Source of the DNA: Pseudopyrenochaeta lycopersici
Taxonomy: Eukaryota; Ascomycota; Dothideomycetes; Pleosporales; Pseudopyrenochaetaceae
NCBI GenBank assembly: GCA_003313425.1
Contig: NHZP01000136.1
Span: 1-27,480 of the forward strand
DNA: 27,480 nt
Reading direction: 5' to 3'
Made by a program: the position numbers and the translations under genes. The notes beneath the pieces were generated by a model. That model saw only the letters and a list, made by a program, of their open reading frames with translations. It was not told the origin of the DNA and did not search any database. Positions 8,276 to 18,320 of the stretch are shown here, piece by piece (positions within the stretch are counted from its first letter, which is position 1; each line of letters opens with the position of its first letter).

Positions 8276-8554
8276 CTTTGCCTCTAAACCCCAAGTGGTT
8301 TAACACTTCGTTATTCGTTCCACTCATAGGCAAAGCTTAGAGTAAAGTTGCAAGGGCTGGCAGCACGAGGCTGCCGACCACTTGCTCAACTTTCTAGTGA
8401 AAGGAATCATATATAGCACTCGAAAGTTGAGAGAATGGGCCCGTGCGCGCAAAAATAGCGCCACAGCATCCCAACGTGACTCTCCCGAGCCACAGCATCC
8501 TGACTCAGCCTGTCTTCCAGCCACACAGGAATTGGACTTAGCAATTTTTTTTTA
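8276..8554 (+). ncRNA. structured RNA element R6 (3' part reduced)
   Basis: Outer stem TTTGCCT/AGGCAAA; inner hairpin TAAACCccaagtGGTTTA, a compensatory variant of TAAACT/AGTTTA. Stem GGCAGC/GCTGCC. The invariant stretch has a small insertion before it (CTTGCTCAACTTTC). TATATA near 8409-8414. U-run GCAATTTTTTTTT; the usual 3' hairpins are not recognisable after it. Confidence 0.62.
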
Positions 8555-8825
8555 ACACAAAACTGACGTTTAGCGTACAAATACTCCAACAATGCCACAC
8601 ATGCCTCATACGACCAATGTCATCAATAAACGCTAACGCCCTCATGTTAGCCAACATGCGCAAAACACTTGCCAAAAACGTACCTTAGTTAGGGAAACAC
8701 CAATATCCCCATAAAATACTCCATACCACACAACTCCGTGTACCCAACATAAAAGCCGTACACCTTGAAGTGATGTAACAACAAGGTCACCATATCGCCA
8801 CAACACAAAGTTCTTGACCAGACTT

Positions 8826-9458
8826 CTAACCGGTCCGTAGGCAAACGGGAACGCAATACTCCATAATCGGCTCAAAATCCGGACGTACAACATACGGCCT
8901 AAGGGCAGCTGGGTCTGAGATCGTTCCATCCAAAAGTTCGGCATACCCGAACAGCGTTAACTGACGACAAACAGCAAACGACTCCGTATCGAGCTCCAAG
9001 CCGGTTCTGTCAAACCCAATGCCGAAACATCCCAACGACACCTGGTCCTCACAAGCGTCGCTCCACTGGCAAAGTATCGACACCGCAAATACGCACATAT
9101 TGCGACTTTGTGCTGCCTTGACAACAACGGCCGCCTTCCAGACACGCGGCGCAAAGGTAAACCTACGCGAACAAGACCCTACCCGGATCTGCGCAGGAAA
9201 GACGACGAGTACATCAAACACGTCGAATAAATCGCCATCCGCGGCCTCGCTTCGACTAGACAAAACAGGCCTTGCTATCCACGCATCGGCACTACGTTGA
9301 CCACTCATCGTGGGGTTCATCAAGTAGCGATGAAAGGCTTTGCTGAAGTCCTCCACACTTAACATCTTCCCTCCGGGAACAAGCGTATAGCGTATTACCG
9401 CAGACCGAAGTCGAACTTCGCACCGCCTCCGCGCAGAATACTCCTTTCCAGTTGGCAT
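8826..9458 (-). CDS. C, unknown 210-residue protein
   Basis: The start at 9458 is chosen because it has the TTGCGATG context shared by family A; an in-frame ATG three codons upstream is possible. Intronless. No W-W-x-T-K-E-S-G or I-S-D-A-V-G block is visible, so I do not place it in family A. Visible features: a basic N-terminus (S-A-R-R-R-C-E-V-R-L-R-S), an acidic-hydrophobic stretch D-L-F-D-V-F-D-V-L-V-V-F, and a C-terminal part with several cysteines (Y-C-V-P-V-C). A further 100-codon frame at 8642-8944 overlaps its 3' end in another frame and is probably not real. Function unknown. Confidence 0.55.
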   Translation of the reverse strand: MPTGKEYSARRRCEVRLRSAVIRYTLVPGGKMLSVEDFSKAFHRYLMNPTMSGQRSADAWIARPVLSSRSEAADGDLFDVFDVLVVFPAQIRVGSCSRRFTFAPRVWKAAVVVKAAQSRNMCVFAVSILCQWSDACEDQVSLGCFGIGFDRTGLELDTESFAVCRQLTLFGYAELLDGTISDPAALRPYVVRPDFEPIMEYCVPVCLRTG

Positions 9459-9547
9459 CGCAACCACGCTGATAACAAGGAAAAAAATAAGAAGGGTTAA
9501 ATAGCATTAAAAGGCAGTCACTGCACCCCGACACTACGGGGACCCCA

Positions 9548-9776
9548 TTTATATACACCCTTCTGAGGAATTAACCGACGCAGCCAAACCCGACTGCGTC
9601 AACGTACGCAATTCGTGCTTCACACCAACCTATCCAGGATGAGAAAACCAATCTCCGAAACGCCGCACTACATACGACATATCCAATCACCGTCCAGTGA
9701 TAACCAATGCCAAGCAGGACTATTCCATAGTCGGCCATATCCTGCCCACTCCCCGTGTCTATGAACATAGACCAAT
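9548..9776 (-). promoter_or_regulatory. promoter of C, with enlarged TATA-CCAAT spacing
   Basis: TATATAAA on the - strand (9548-9555). The canonical CATAGACCAATTAGATC module lies at 9772-9776, about 220 bp away instead of the usual 80-100. Extra CCAAT pentamers occur between them (near 9640, 9685 and 9703). The CTAGTCCCTAG motif is not intact. Confidence 0.5.
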
Positions 9777-9851
9777 TAGATCAAAGATCTTGTGAGGCAC
9801 AGCAATAGTCATCTGACCCGCACCGTCCGTGCTCTGCTCTGCTTACTAAGT

Positions 9852-10136
9852 GCAGCGCCCCTAGCCTACAAGTAGTCTACCGCTTCGCTACTCGTTCCAC
9901 TCGCCGGCCCTGCTTACATGTAAAGTGACAAGGGTAAGGAGCGCAAGGCTCCTGACCACTTGACAACTTTCTAGTGAAAGGAATCATATATAGGCGGTTC
10001 GCCACACTAGAAAGTTGAGTCGGGGTCTGTGCGCACGATCTGCGCCACAGCCAACGTGACTCTGCATGGCCTCCAGCCACTGTGAAATTGGACTTAGCCA
10101 ATTTTTTTGAAGGTTCGATGTTCCATTAACCACCCT
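9852..10136 (+). ncRNA. structured RNA element R7
   Basis: Inner hairpin TAGCCTACaaGTAGTCTA, GCTTCGC loop, AGGAGC/GCTCCT stem with GCAAG loop. TATATA near 9986-9991, GGCggttcGCC and full closing arm. CTGTGCGCA/TGCGCCACAG hairpin. ATTGGacttagCCAAT followed by TTTTTTTGAAGG, an Sm-site-like run. The AGGG/CCCT hairpin is missing; the sequence diverges after GTTCCATTAACC. Confidence 0.68.
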
Positions 10137-10279
10137 ACGCTAATGTCAGCCTTCGCTTCCCAGAATATTGCACAGTACTATGCCGTACCACAGCCATGCA
10201 TACCTTAACAACAGAATTCTACTACCGCACGTACTAATGCTACAAATCAACCATTCTTCCATGGTCTATCCAACAAAAC

Positions 10280-11169
10280 TCAATCATTCCTAAATATAGT
10301 CATCCATAGTAACTCATCTACAGAACAATTACTAAGTGCACCGTCAATAGACAAAGTAGACGATAACGCAATATGCGGACATGTGAGCCAGTCAAGCGCC
10401 AACGGTTGTACAATTCCAACCGCATCACTGTACCCAGGAAACCAGCCGTCTGGACCACATGGGAATGGCCCACTGAACATGTCCCATCTCGTGAAACGTT
10501 GCCGATTAAAACGCAACGACAAACAGGACAGACAATGCTCTCGCAATGTGCACCCGCACCCCACGCTACTGGAAAATCCGCCTACGTCTAGCAAACCAAA
10601 CAGCGTATCCACGTCCTCCGCCTGCACAAGATCCCTATCACGTGTATACACACAAGGCAGCACGCTTTTGATGAATACATCAAATGTATCGGAACAGAGC
10701 TTCGCGAACACAACCATGCTCCGCACTTGATTGTATTCTCCTACAACATCTGCTCTCCAGACAAGAAATGCAGTCAGGGCATTGTCGGCAGACGCACAAT
10801 TTCCAAAATAGCACCCACACACATTGGGCGCAGAACACTGGCGAGGAGCCTGCCCGCTCTCCCGAGTGAGCCATACGTCTAAGGCGCCATCCGGCTTTAG
10901 ATGAAACGTAAAAGAGATGCCTTGCTCCACCAACTCTGCTACTCCGTTAGTTGGGGGACCTCCGCCCAACTACTAAAACATCTACAAAAAGAGAACATAC
11001 TGTCTATGTGCGCCCGCACACAATGTAAGCTAGATGCACTCGCTGCAATAGCTTCCCCTCGAATTCCTTCTACAAGGCAGTCGATCCCCGACAAAACACG
11101 CTCCAGCTGTACGCTAGAAACACTTCCATCATGCTCCGTAGAGATGTGCACTCTGGGTGACGACGCCAT
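10280..11169 (-). CDS. family A protein A3, two exons (11169-11001, 10935-10280)
   Basis: 274 residues. Start ACGATGG at 11169; an ATG two codons upstream is also in frame. The 65-nt intron has donor A|GTATGTTC and acceptor GTAGCAG|AG, phase 1 like all family A introns; reading through meets a stop. Exon 2 is divergent: I-S-F-T-F-H-L, V-W-L-T-R-E-S-G, F-A-K-L-C-S-D-T-F-D-V-F, C-G-C-x6-C-x2-C and W-F-P-G-Y-S-D-A-V-G. It has a longer C-terminal tail than its paralogues (about 30 residues beyond D-W-L-T-C). Unrecognised function. Confidence 0.75.
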
Positions 11170-11226
11170 CGTCATTTGGAGTAAACCAAAAACATCACTT
11201 CCATGGGCGGGGGAGGCCCTCCCCTG

Positions 11227-11325
11227 CTTATATACCGTGATATCCACGCTGTCTTCGCCAAGAGTTACTAGTCCCTAGTTAGCAGAGGGCTGCCCATTCC
11301 ATGTTGTCTACATTCATAGACCAAT
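11227..11325 (-). promoter_or_regulatory. promoter of A3
   Basis: TATATAAGCAGGGG on the - strand (11227-11234) and CCAATCAG (11321-11325) with inverted arm CAATCAGacaaCTGATTG. CTAGTCCCTAG between. GATCCGATGATC (E-box core altered) follows near 11362-11373. Confidence 0.66.
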
Positions 11326-11407
11326 CAGACAACTGATTGAAAAAAAAAGTGGGCAAGCAGCGATCCGATGATCAGCACGCGCCCGTGCTCTGCTATGCTT
11401 AGTAAGT

Positions 11408-11757
11408 GCATTGCCTCTAGTCTTATTCAAGACTAACACTTCGTTGTTCCCTCCAGTCACAGGCTCTGCTTACAGGTAAAGTGTCCAGGGTAGGCAGCGC
11501 GAGGCTGCCGACCACTTGACAACTTTCTAGTGAAAGGAATCATATATACACAAGAAAGTTGACAGAATGGGCCCGTGCCCATCACAACCCATGTCTGCGC
11601 TCCCCGCGCCACAGCTAACGTGACCCTGCGTGACTGTCAGCCACACACAAAATCGACTTAGCCAATTTTTTTTTTCTGAAAAATGATGTTCAATGTTCCA
11701 TCCCAGGGCGCCCACACCCTTACTGACTGAGCTCCGCAATAATAACTTCTCGTTATA
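11408..11757 (+). ncRNA. structured RNA element R8
   Basis: Inner hairpin TAGTCTtattcAAGACTA. The outer stem is mismatched in the middle (GCATTGCCT against AGGCTCTGC), as if its two arms came from different copies. GGCAGC/GCTGCC stem with GCGAG loop. TATATA near 11541-11548, short arm. U-run CCAATTTTTTTTTTTCTG, then AGGGcgcccacaCCCT and terminal hairpin ATAACttctcGTTAT (11742-11756). Confidence 0.68.
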
Positions 11758-12165
11758 CTGGCTAACCTTCAAAAATCTATACGATATAGTTACTATAGAG
11801 TAACACCATATACTATGACTTTATCTTAAAGGAAAATAAAAGACATAAAATACCTATAAAAAAAAATCCTTCTTGGTTACACCACAAAATACGATCCTCT
11901 TAGTTCCACAGAACATCTTAACAAAACGTAGTACACTACACCACGCTTACTAGCTTTACTACCATTCTCTTTATTAGCATCCACCATCTAAACATAGGGA
12001 AGTCTACAACAAAACGCAGTAGAAGGGTAAACAAACCACACTACGCGCAGAAACAATTATTGTTTTTCTTGCCCTGCAAACACACTACTGTAGGTGAAAG
12101 GTACGCAAATCATAGATTGTACAGATAGAGAGACACCCTCGTCTACCGCATCAGCGACCGACAAG
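11758..12165. other. AT-rich gap, no supported gene
   Basis: Contains GGAAAATAAAAG near 11831, a possible polyadenylation signal on + that recurs after R1 and R17 in the same relative place, and an A9 run near 11859. No frame with family signatures on either strand. Confidence 0.45.
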
Positions 12166-12512
12166 CTACACAGGGAGAGACCACCGGGGTACGGCTCCGC
12201 GACATCGCCTAACGGTATAGCAACTTATCCTATAACGCCTCCTACGATGGCCTACGCCCACCACGCTGCATGCACGGGGTGTGCACGAGGCAGCTCCCGC
12301 ACGTAAACATGTCTCCACAGTTGCCTCCAGCACCGCATAATAAGTACCTCCGCTATGCACCACACGGCCTACCGGACCACAGCGCGAACGAAGAGACGTC
12401 CTACGCAGGGCCAAAGGGCTAGGGCCATGGCCAAAATCGAAATGACCAATGCTGCCACAGCTAGCACAGGCACCAACCCTCCGTCCATCGCCTACGTCTC
12501 TGCAGATGTCTT
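12166..12512 (-). pseudogene. D, degenerate or unrecognised gene
   Basis: An open frame without an ATG starts after a good acceptor (TTTGTTGTAG|AA, exon edge 12512) and ends at 12166. It is preceded by a strong donor (CAC|GTAAGTGG, exon edge 12614), but the upstream frames toward the TATA box contain no convincing ATG-led exon. The product would be Arg-, Cys- and Gly-rich (G-A-C-A-S-C-G-S-I-G-H-F). Part of it (Y-Y-A-V-L-E-A-T) loosely resembles B1. I call it degenerate because no complete spliced frame can be assembled by eye; a second leader exon could rescue it. Confidence 0.3.
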
Positions 12513-12818
12513 CTACAACAAAGACCCTTAACACAAGTGCGTACAACGCATCCGCGATCCCGCTACACGACCCTATGTCTTCCGCCCAGTGCTACGAATA
12601 GAAGACCACTTACGTGAACAACGTTGGGAGGCACCGCCTTCAGCAAGATACCTCAACCCCTCCCTGGGAAAACCACCGGTTTATCAATGGGCATCTACCC
12701 ACAAAACAGTACTGTTACGTTCCTCTTCAACGCTGAGGCGTACGACAAGACGTTCCACGAAAGGAGCAGCTACTCCAAAACAAAAATGATCATACCATCC
12801 GTGGGCGGAGGCAGATCT

Positions 12819-12906
12819 CTTATAACCATCCTGTCTTCGCCAAGACACACTAGTCCCTAGTTAGCAGAGGGCTGCTCACTCCCCGTGTCTATCGCCATAG
12901 ACCAAT
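12819..12906 (-). promoter_or_regulatory. promoter of D
   Basis: GTTATAAGAG on the - strand (12819-12825), CTAGTCCCTAG motif, CCAATCAGA at 12902-12906 with arm TCTGA after ctgacgt. Spacing as in active cassettes, so the promoter looks intact although the gene does not. Confidence 0.55.
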
Positions 12907-12986
12907 CAGACTGACGTTCTGAAAAAGAGTGGGCAAAGAAGCGTCATCTGACCCGCACAGTCCGTGCTCTGCTTTGCTTACAGGGG

Positions 12987-13279
12987 GCAGAGGCCCTACA
13001 CTCTAAAGAGTCTACCGCTTCGCTACTCCTTCCAGTCGTTGGCCCTGCTTACATGTAAAGTGTCAGGGGTCAAGGAGCACGGGGCTCCTCGACCACTTGA
13101 CAACTTTCTAGTGAAAGGAATCATATATAGGCTGCGCCACACTAGAAAAGTTGTCAGAGGGGCCTGTGCGCGACCCGCACCGCCACCCATATTTGTCCTT
13201 CGCCAAATTTTTTTGTCGAAACATCCTAGGGTTCGCACCCTTAACAACAACGCTCCGCACCGAAAATCCTTTATTGTTA
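12987..13279 (+). ncRNA. structured RNA element R9 (near-twin of R18)
   Basis: Outer stem GCAG-a-GGCC/GGCCCTGC, a third sequence version of the same stem. Inner hairpin ACTCTaaAGAGT, GGAGC/GCTCC stem. TATATA near 13123-13128, GGCtgcGCC, closing arm CACTAGAAAAGTTG with one extra A. U-run CCAAATTTTTTTGTCG, then AGGGTtcgcACCCT. From the invariant stretch to 13253 it is almost the same as R18. Confidence 0.7.
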
Positions 13280-13477
13280 TCGCTCCTCTACAAAACCGCA
13301 CAACACGATTAGGTAGTATTATAACTAACCAACAATTAAAAATAAAAATAGTTCCCACAATATCACATGGACAATATCGCATACACAATAAATATATAAC
13401 GAAAAGTGCAGTACTACAATAACCAACGATTACACCCTAACACGCACATTCCGAGCTATAAGTAGAACACTCAAAAA

Positions 13478-14252
13478 CTACTCTATAACAACAAAACACC
13501 TTACATCAGAGCGATCGCAGGGGCAACGCATCCAAGGGCGCGATCCGAGCTGGCGATCACCTACAGCATCTGATACACCTGCCCACCACGTTGGCAAAGG
13601 AGCAGGATTGAGCTCAGGGAGTCGAACAAGCCTCCAGCCACATAAGTCCCACAGTTGCTGCTCAACACAGCGAGTCCCAGCACCTACACAAGGGCAGGGA
13701 ACGGGGGACACAAGCCATGAGCAGATCTGCTGCACAGAACCCCAAGTGTCATGTCGAACATGTACCAACACCATAGGCGCAATCTCCGCGTAAAGCCACT
13801 CAACGGCAGAGGAAACCAAGGGCGCAACCAACACCTCGCACTCCTGCGGCCCGCGCATAAACTTCGCAACCAATGCAGCCCGTCGTCGCCGGGGCATCAA
13901 CCCGCCTGGCACACTCCGTAAAAATGATATACAATCATCACACAACGGCGGGAGCCTACCGCTCTCCTTTGTAAACCACCACTTTACACCACATTGCTGC
14001 GAAACCTCGCACGTGACAGAAACGGCAGCGTCTTGAAACACTACCTTACCGTTAGCAAAACACAGGACCAAGCATGGCCTGTGTGCCACAAACGTAGCAC
14101 ACGTATGAGTCGAACCAACCTTGGATGTTCTCCACTAGAGATACGATCTCAGCCTCGCTCCCCGAGAAAGGAGCTACGCGACTCTCTTCAAGTGCGTGCA
14201 CTGCCCGCTGCACAGTATAACAGTCCCACTGAGCAAATCCTTTGCTAAACAT
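13478..14252 (-). CDS. family A protein A4, two exons (14252-14120, 14040-13478)
   Basis: 231 residues, most divergent full-length member. Exon 1 carries F-S-G-S-E-A-E-I-V-S-L-V-E-N-I-Q, aligned to the exon-1 signature. The 79-nt intron has a weak donor CAAG|GTTGGT and acceptor GTAAGGTAG|T at exactly the family position and phase. Exon 2: V-S-V-T-C-E-V, W-W-F-T-K-E-S-G-R-L-P, C-P-C-V-G-A-G-T-R-C in the cysteine region, and W-W-A-G-V-S-D-A-V-G near the end. The start context is not GCGATGG and no TATA/CCAAT promoter is visible between it and R10, so a further 5' exon is possible: a 36-codon ATG-led frame near 14395-14503 ends in a GTAAGG donor-like site. Confidence 0.62.
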
Positions 14253-14560
14253 GCTCCGCTAGACAACCGAAACGACTCCACCGTGAAAAATATCGCGTCC
14301 GCGCGAAATGGAAAGCCAACCTCGCAGTCCCTGAGGGCGTGCAAAAATAGCACGACACTTCCCGTTAAGAAGAGCGCGCCTCCGCTGCGGCTAAATATGA
14401 CAAACCTTACAGGATTTGATCATGAAAAGAATTGGATAAAAAGGCGCAAAGAGAGTACTCTCCGAGATGTCGTGGTACCCAGACAACTCCTCCTCCGTCA
14501 TACAACTCGCTGATCGCTCGACCAACCCCTCACGTCCGTGCTCTGCTTTGCTTACTAATG
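14253..14560. other. upstream region of A4 without the usual promoter module
   Basis: The TATAAGAGGGG, CTAGTCCCTAG and CATAGACCAATCAG modules present in most cassettes are missing here. A lone CCAAT on the - strand lies near 14432. Only the CACGTCCGTGCTCTGC motif before R10 remains. Either A4 uses a different promoter and an extra 5' exon, or this cassette lost its control region in a recombination. Confidence 0.5.
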
Positions 14561-14913
14561 GCTTTTGCCCCTAGTCTCCAAGGAGCCTAACCCTTCGGTA
14601 CTCCCTCCAGTCATGGGCAAAGCTTAGGGTAAAGTTACATGGGTCAGGCAGCACAAGGCTGCCGACCACATTGACAACTTTCTAGTGAAAGGAATCATAT
14701 ATAGCACTCGAAAGTTGTCGGAGGGGCCCGTGCGCGCAAAAATAGCGCCACAGCATCCCAACGTGACTCTCCCGAGCCACAGCCAACCTGACTCGGCGTG
14801 CCCTCCAGCCACAAGGAAAATGGACTTAGGCATTTTTTTTTGAGAGGATTGACATTCCGTCTAAAGGGTAAGGTCCCTAAATAACATAGCTCCGCACAAC
14901 AACTTCCTTGTTA
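14561..14913 (+). ncRNA. structured RNA element R10
   Basis: Outer stem TTTTGCCC/GGGCAAAG: a C-G pair replaces the T-A pair of other copies. Inner hairpin TAGTCTCCaaGGAGCCTA, CCTTCGG loop (classic UUCG type). GGCAGC/GCTGCC stem. TATATA at about 14697-14702, arm GCACTCGAAAGTTG. U-run GCATTTTTTTTTGAG, AGGGtaaggtCCCT, and terminal AACttccttGTT. Confidence 0.7.
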
Positions 14914-15063
14914 CAATAATGATAATACTATAATTAACGTCTCAGTAACTACGTGTGATAAAAATAAGGATTAATAAATCAACGTACTTTACAACACAGT
15001 AAACAACTAGTGCTACACGCCATACCCATATGTAAAATATAGAGGAACTTACTGCTAACCGTT

Positions 15064-15855
15064 TTACCAACAACGACGGCAAGTCAGCCAGTCCTCTCCT
15101 GACGGTTGTACTATTCCTACTGCATCGCTGAGTCCAGCAAACCAGTCAGACGTTCCAAACGGCCATACACCCGAAAATTCATCTAAGCGAGTAAACCTTG
15201 ATGAAACACCACGTGCATACACACAAGGCTCACATATCCAGTTGAGAGTACATGCGCAGTCCACCCGCGTATTAAAAAACCCTTCGTCTAACGAATACAA
15301 CAATACAGACGTCATAAAAGCATCCGCAGTCTGCCCTTCAGGTGTTGTGATAAGAGGAAGAATGCGCTGCATCAACACATCTACTGTCTCTACCGAAAGC
15401 TCCGCCAAAACAACTAAGCTCCGCATTGCCACATACCAGAGCACGTCCACCTTGAGAACTAAGAGAGACTGCCGGGTGGCCCCCTGCGCAACAAAATACT
15501 TATAGTCTTCCAGACAAAACTTGTGTCCTTGTGCTACACACTCTATAGGAAGGCGTCCGCTCTCCCTGGTAATCCAACAAGATTTTTTACCTGACAAATC
15601 TATATGTACGGTAAGAGACATACCACGCTCCACTAAAACTGTTACTCCGTTAGTTAGGCACTCCCCAACTCAATCTGTCTCTAGACAACAAGAAAGACAC
15701 TCACCAGGCACGTGATTCCTCACCGCTTCATGTTCCACGGGTGTCTCTACAGACACAGCAGAAGAAGATCCTTCCTGTACCCTATCTATTACAGATGGGA
15801 AACTATTTGTAGCACTAGGACCCGCCATAGTGCCCTGTCCAGGCCGCGACACCAT
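15064..15855 (-). CDS. family A protein A5, two exons (15855-15705, 15638-15064)
   Basis: 241 residues. Start GCGATGG at 15855. The 66-nt intron has a strong donor CCTG|GTGAGTG and acceptor AGTAACAG|T; reading through meets a stop, so splicing is required. Signatures: M-S-L-T-V-H-I, W-I-T-R-E-S-G-R-L-P, C-L-E-D-Y-K, R-Q-S-L-L-V-L-K-V-D, A-E-L-S-V-E-T-V-D-V, C-A-C-x6-C-x2-C, and W-F-A-G-L-S-D-A-V-G followed by S-G-E-D-W-L-T-C. Its exon 1 is similar to those of A1 and A6 (G-x-M-A-G, E-G-S-S, V-S-V-E-T). Function not recognised. Confidence 0.8.
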
Positions 15856-15936
15856 CGCAGTATACTAGAACAAAAGAAGCCTCAAGGAACTGAGGAAGTG
15901 CAACACCTCCGTGAACGGGGAAGGGGCTCCCCCCTC

Positions 15937-16031
15937 TTATATGTTGATATCCATGCTGTCTCTACCAAGAGAACCTAGTCCCTACGAGGCAAGCGTCTGC
16001 CCCTTCCATGTAGTTATATCCATAAACCAAT
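15937..16031 (-). promoter_or_regulatory. promoter of A5
   Basis: CATATAAGAGGGGGGAGCCCC on the - strand (TATA 15937-15942). CTAGTCCCTA motif. CCAATCAG at 16027-16031 with inverted arm CAATCAGacaaCTGATTG; GATCATCTGATC follows near 16087-16098. Confidence 0.67.
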
Positions 16032-16132
16032 CAGACAACTGATTGAACGCGTTGTGGGGCCAAGAGTGTCTCCCACGTGCCCACTGTGATCATCTGATCT
16101 GCACAGTCCGTGCTCCTGTGGGCTTACAGGGG

Positions 16133-16430
16133 TCTTTGCCTCTAAACTAATTCTAGTTTAACACTTCGTTACTCCCTCCAGTCGTAGGCAAAGCTTAGAG
16201 TAAAGCCGTCGTGGTCCCGAGCGCAAGGCTCTCGACCACTTGACAACTTTCTAGTGAAAGGAATCATATATAGGCAAAACGCCACACTAGAAAGTTGAGT
16301 CGGGGTCTGTGCGCACCCCGCACCGCCACACGAAATTGGACATAGCCAATTTTTCGTGAGATTTGATGTTCCATCCTAAGGGCGTCCACACCCTTCATGA
16401 CGACAGCTCCGCACAACAACTTCTTCGTTC
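16133..16430 (+). ncRNA. structured RNA element R11
   Basis: Outer stem TTTGCCT/AGGCAAA, inner hairpin TAAACT/AGTTTA, ACTTCGT loop. The helix below the GCAAG loop is GTGGTC/GACCAC, fully paired here and in R16. TATATA near 16266-16271, GGCaaaacGCC and full arm. The 5' half of the usual G-C region is shortened. U-run CCAATTTTTCGTG, AGGGcgtccacaCCCT, then CAACttcttcGTT. Confidence 0.7.
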
Positions 16431-16678
16431 TTTTTTCTTGGCTTCTGTACAGAACCTACATACCATAATTAGTGAATAGTAGAAAACAATAAAAATCTAC
16501 TAAAAAAAAATGTGCCTACTATCGTACCTAACAAATATCCACAAACATGTGATACAGTACCACAATCAGCTCAATGCAAAACAACGTACACAGTCCTATC
16601 AAAATTAGATACTGATACTATTACTCTACTGTACTCCATACCTATGCTTACAGGTTAACAAAACTTAAGACTTTCGTC

Positions 16679-17483
16679 TCAAAACGCTGGACAATCGCAA
16701 CTCAGCCAGTTCTCTCCGGATGATTGTACTCTACCAACAGCGTCACTGATCCCAGCAAACCACACAGACTTTCCAAACGGCCATACACCTTGGAATCCAT
16801 CCAGCTGAAGAAACCTCGGAACCCTCGTCGACGTACATAGTACTGATACGCAAGGCTCACAGATCCCCTCTAGCGTGCATCCGCAATCCACGGAAGTACC
16901 AAAGTACCCAACGTCTAGCAAGTACAGCAACATCTCCATGCCTACAGCATCTACAACTTGCCGATCTGCCAGTGTAATAAGCGGCAAGACCCGCCATGCA
17001 AGTACATCGAATGTCTCTACCGAGAGCCGAGCAAAAGTAACATGGCTCCGCACCACCCCATCCTGATGGAGCGCCTCCACCTTGAGGACCAGGAGCGACT
17101 GCCGGGTCCCACCCTCTGCACACAGTTCCTTATAGTCTTCCAGACATGATATATGTCGTTGCTCCGCGCACTGCCGAGGAGGCTGCCCGCTCTCTTTGGT
17201 TACCCACCAGGAACACCTCCCCGACGCATTCATGCTGAGCGTAAGAGACACACCGCGCTCCACCAAAGCTGTCCGTCTATCAGTTGGGGAGCCCAACTTC
17301 TTCTGTGTTTAGAAAACAAAGACACTGACTGTGCACGTGATCCCTCACAGTCTGATGTTCCATCAGCGTCTCTACAGACACTACGGAAGAACTCCCTTCC
17401 TCTAACGCTTCTAAAAGAGATAAGAAGCTTATAGTAGCATTGGCTCCCGCCATAGCACTGCCCTGCCCAGGCTGCGACCCCAT
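16679..17483 (-). CDS. family A protein A6, two exons (17483-17330, 17268-16679)
   Basis: 247 residues. Start GCGATGG at 17483. The 61-nt intron has donor CACA|GTCAGTG (same weak donor as A1) and acceptor GGACAG|CT, phase 1. Splicing is needed here since the frames differ. Signatures: V-S-L-T-L-S-M, W-W-V-T-K-E-S-G-Q-P-P-R-Q-C, C-L-E-D-Y-K-E, R-Q-S-L-L-V-L-K-V-E, A-R-L-S-V-E-T-F-D-V, C-G-C-x6-C-x2-C, W-F-A-G-I-S-D-A-V-G. A stretch of about 95 bp (17034-17130) is almost identical to A10 at 26536-26630. Function not recognised. Confidence 0.78.
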
Positions 17484-17548
17484 CGCACTGTAGTAGAAAA
17501 CAACTACATAATTGACAACACTCCGTGTGTTGGGAGGAAACCCCTTCT

Positions 17549-17643
17549 CCTATATACATATCTGACTTGTGCACCGCCAAGAGCACCTAGTCCCTAGGGA
17601 GCGAGAAAACGCATACTCCCTGTGTCTACAGCCATAGACCAAT
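17549..17643 (-). promoter_or_regulatory. promoter of A6
   Basis: TATATAGGAGAAGGGG on the - strand (17549-17556), CTAGTCCCTAG motif, CCAATTAGATC at 17639-17643 with inverted arm AGATCaaaGATCT. GTCAGATGAC (E-box palindrome) follows near 17675. Confidence 0.63.
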
Positions 17644-17715
17644 TAGATCAAAGATCTTGTGAGGCACAGCAATCGTCAGATGACTCACGCTCCACGTGAT
17701 GCCGTGCTTACTAGT

Positions 17716-18040
17716 GCTTATGCCTACACTCTAAAGAGTTTAACACTCCGTTGCGATCTCCAATCGCAGGCAAAGCTTACAGGTAAAGTGTCGAGGGTCT
17801 CCAGCGCAAGGCTGGTGACCACTTGACAACTTTCTAGTGAAAGGAATCATATATAGGCTTTTCGCCACACTAGAAAGTTGAGGGAGGGTCTGTGCGCGAA
17901 ATCCGCGCCACACCCCCAGCGCGTGCTCTCTCGAGCAACCGTGACTCAGCATCGCCTCCAGCCACACACAATCGGACATAGCCAAAAAAATTTGCGATTT
18001 TTTTCTTGGACTTACCGTTTTTTGTTTTTGGTTGTTCCAC
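17716..18040 (+). ncRNA. structured RNA element R12
   Basis: Outer stem TTATGCCT/AGGCAAAG, inner hairpin CTCTaaAGAG, ACTCCGT loop, CCAGC/GCTGG stem. TATATA near 17849-17854, GGCttttcGCC, full arm. TGTGCGCG/CGCGCCACA hairpin. The 3' end is duplicated or rearranged: GGACATAGCC, an A7 run, CGATTTTTTTC, then a second GGACTTACCG with another T6G run. From 17801 onward the sequence is the left end of the 1589-bp duplication. Confidence 0.68.
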
Positions 18041-18320
18041 ATCTCAATCTACTGACTCTGTTTACACACCCCGCTCCCTGAGCTCCTACAGCCGCAACAT
18101 ACTGCAACACAAATATCATGTGTGCTACAACAACTATTCCTAGTTCCCTCTCTACAGACACGAGAGAAAATCATCATCTTTACTGCTAATTCTTAGCAAC
18201 AACCTATACTCGCTTCACGTATACAGAGTACAAAACCTGTCACTCACAGCCCAACGTACAGTATACAACATACACACTTCGTGCAAAATAATTGTCCTAC
18301 ATACGAACAATCCCTTCCAT

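Noticed and set aside
13230..13244. tRNA T-arm look-alike GGGTTCGCACCC in R9 and R18
   Set aside because: No acceptor stem, D-arm or anticodon arm can be built around it, and other copies have AGGG/CCCT with different loops at this place.
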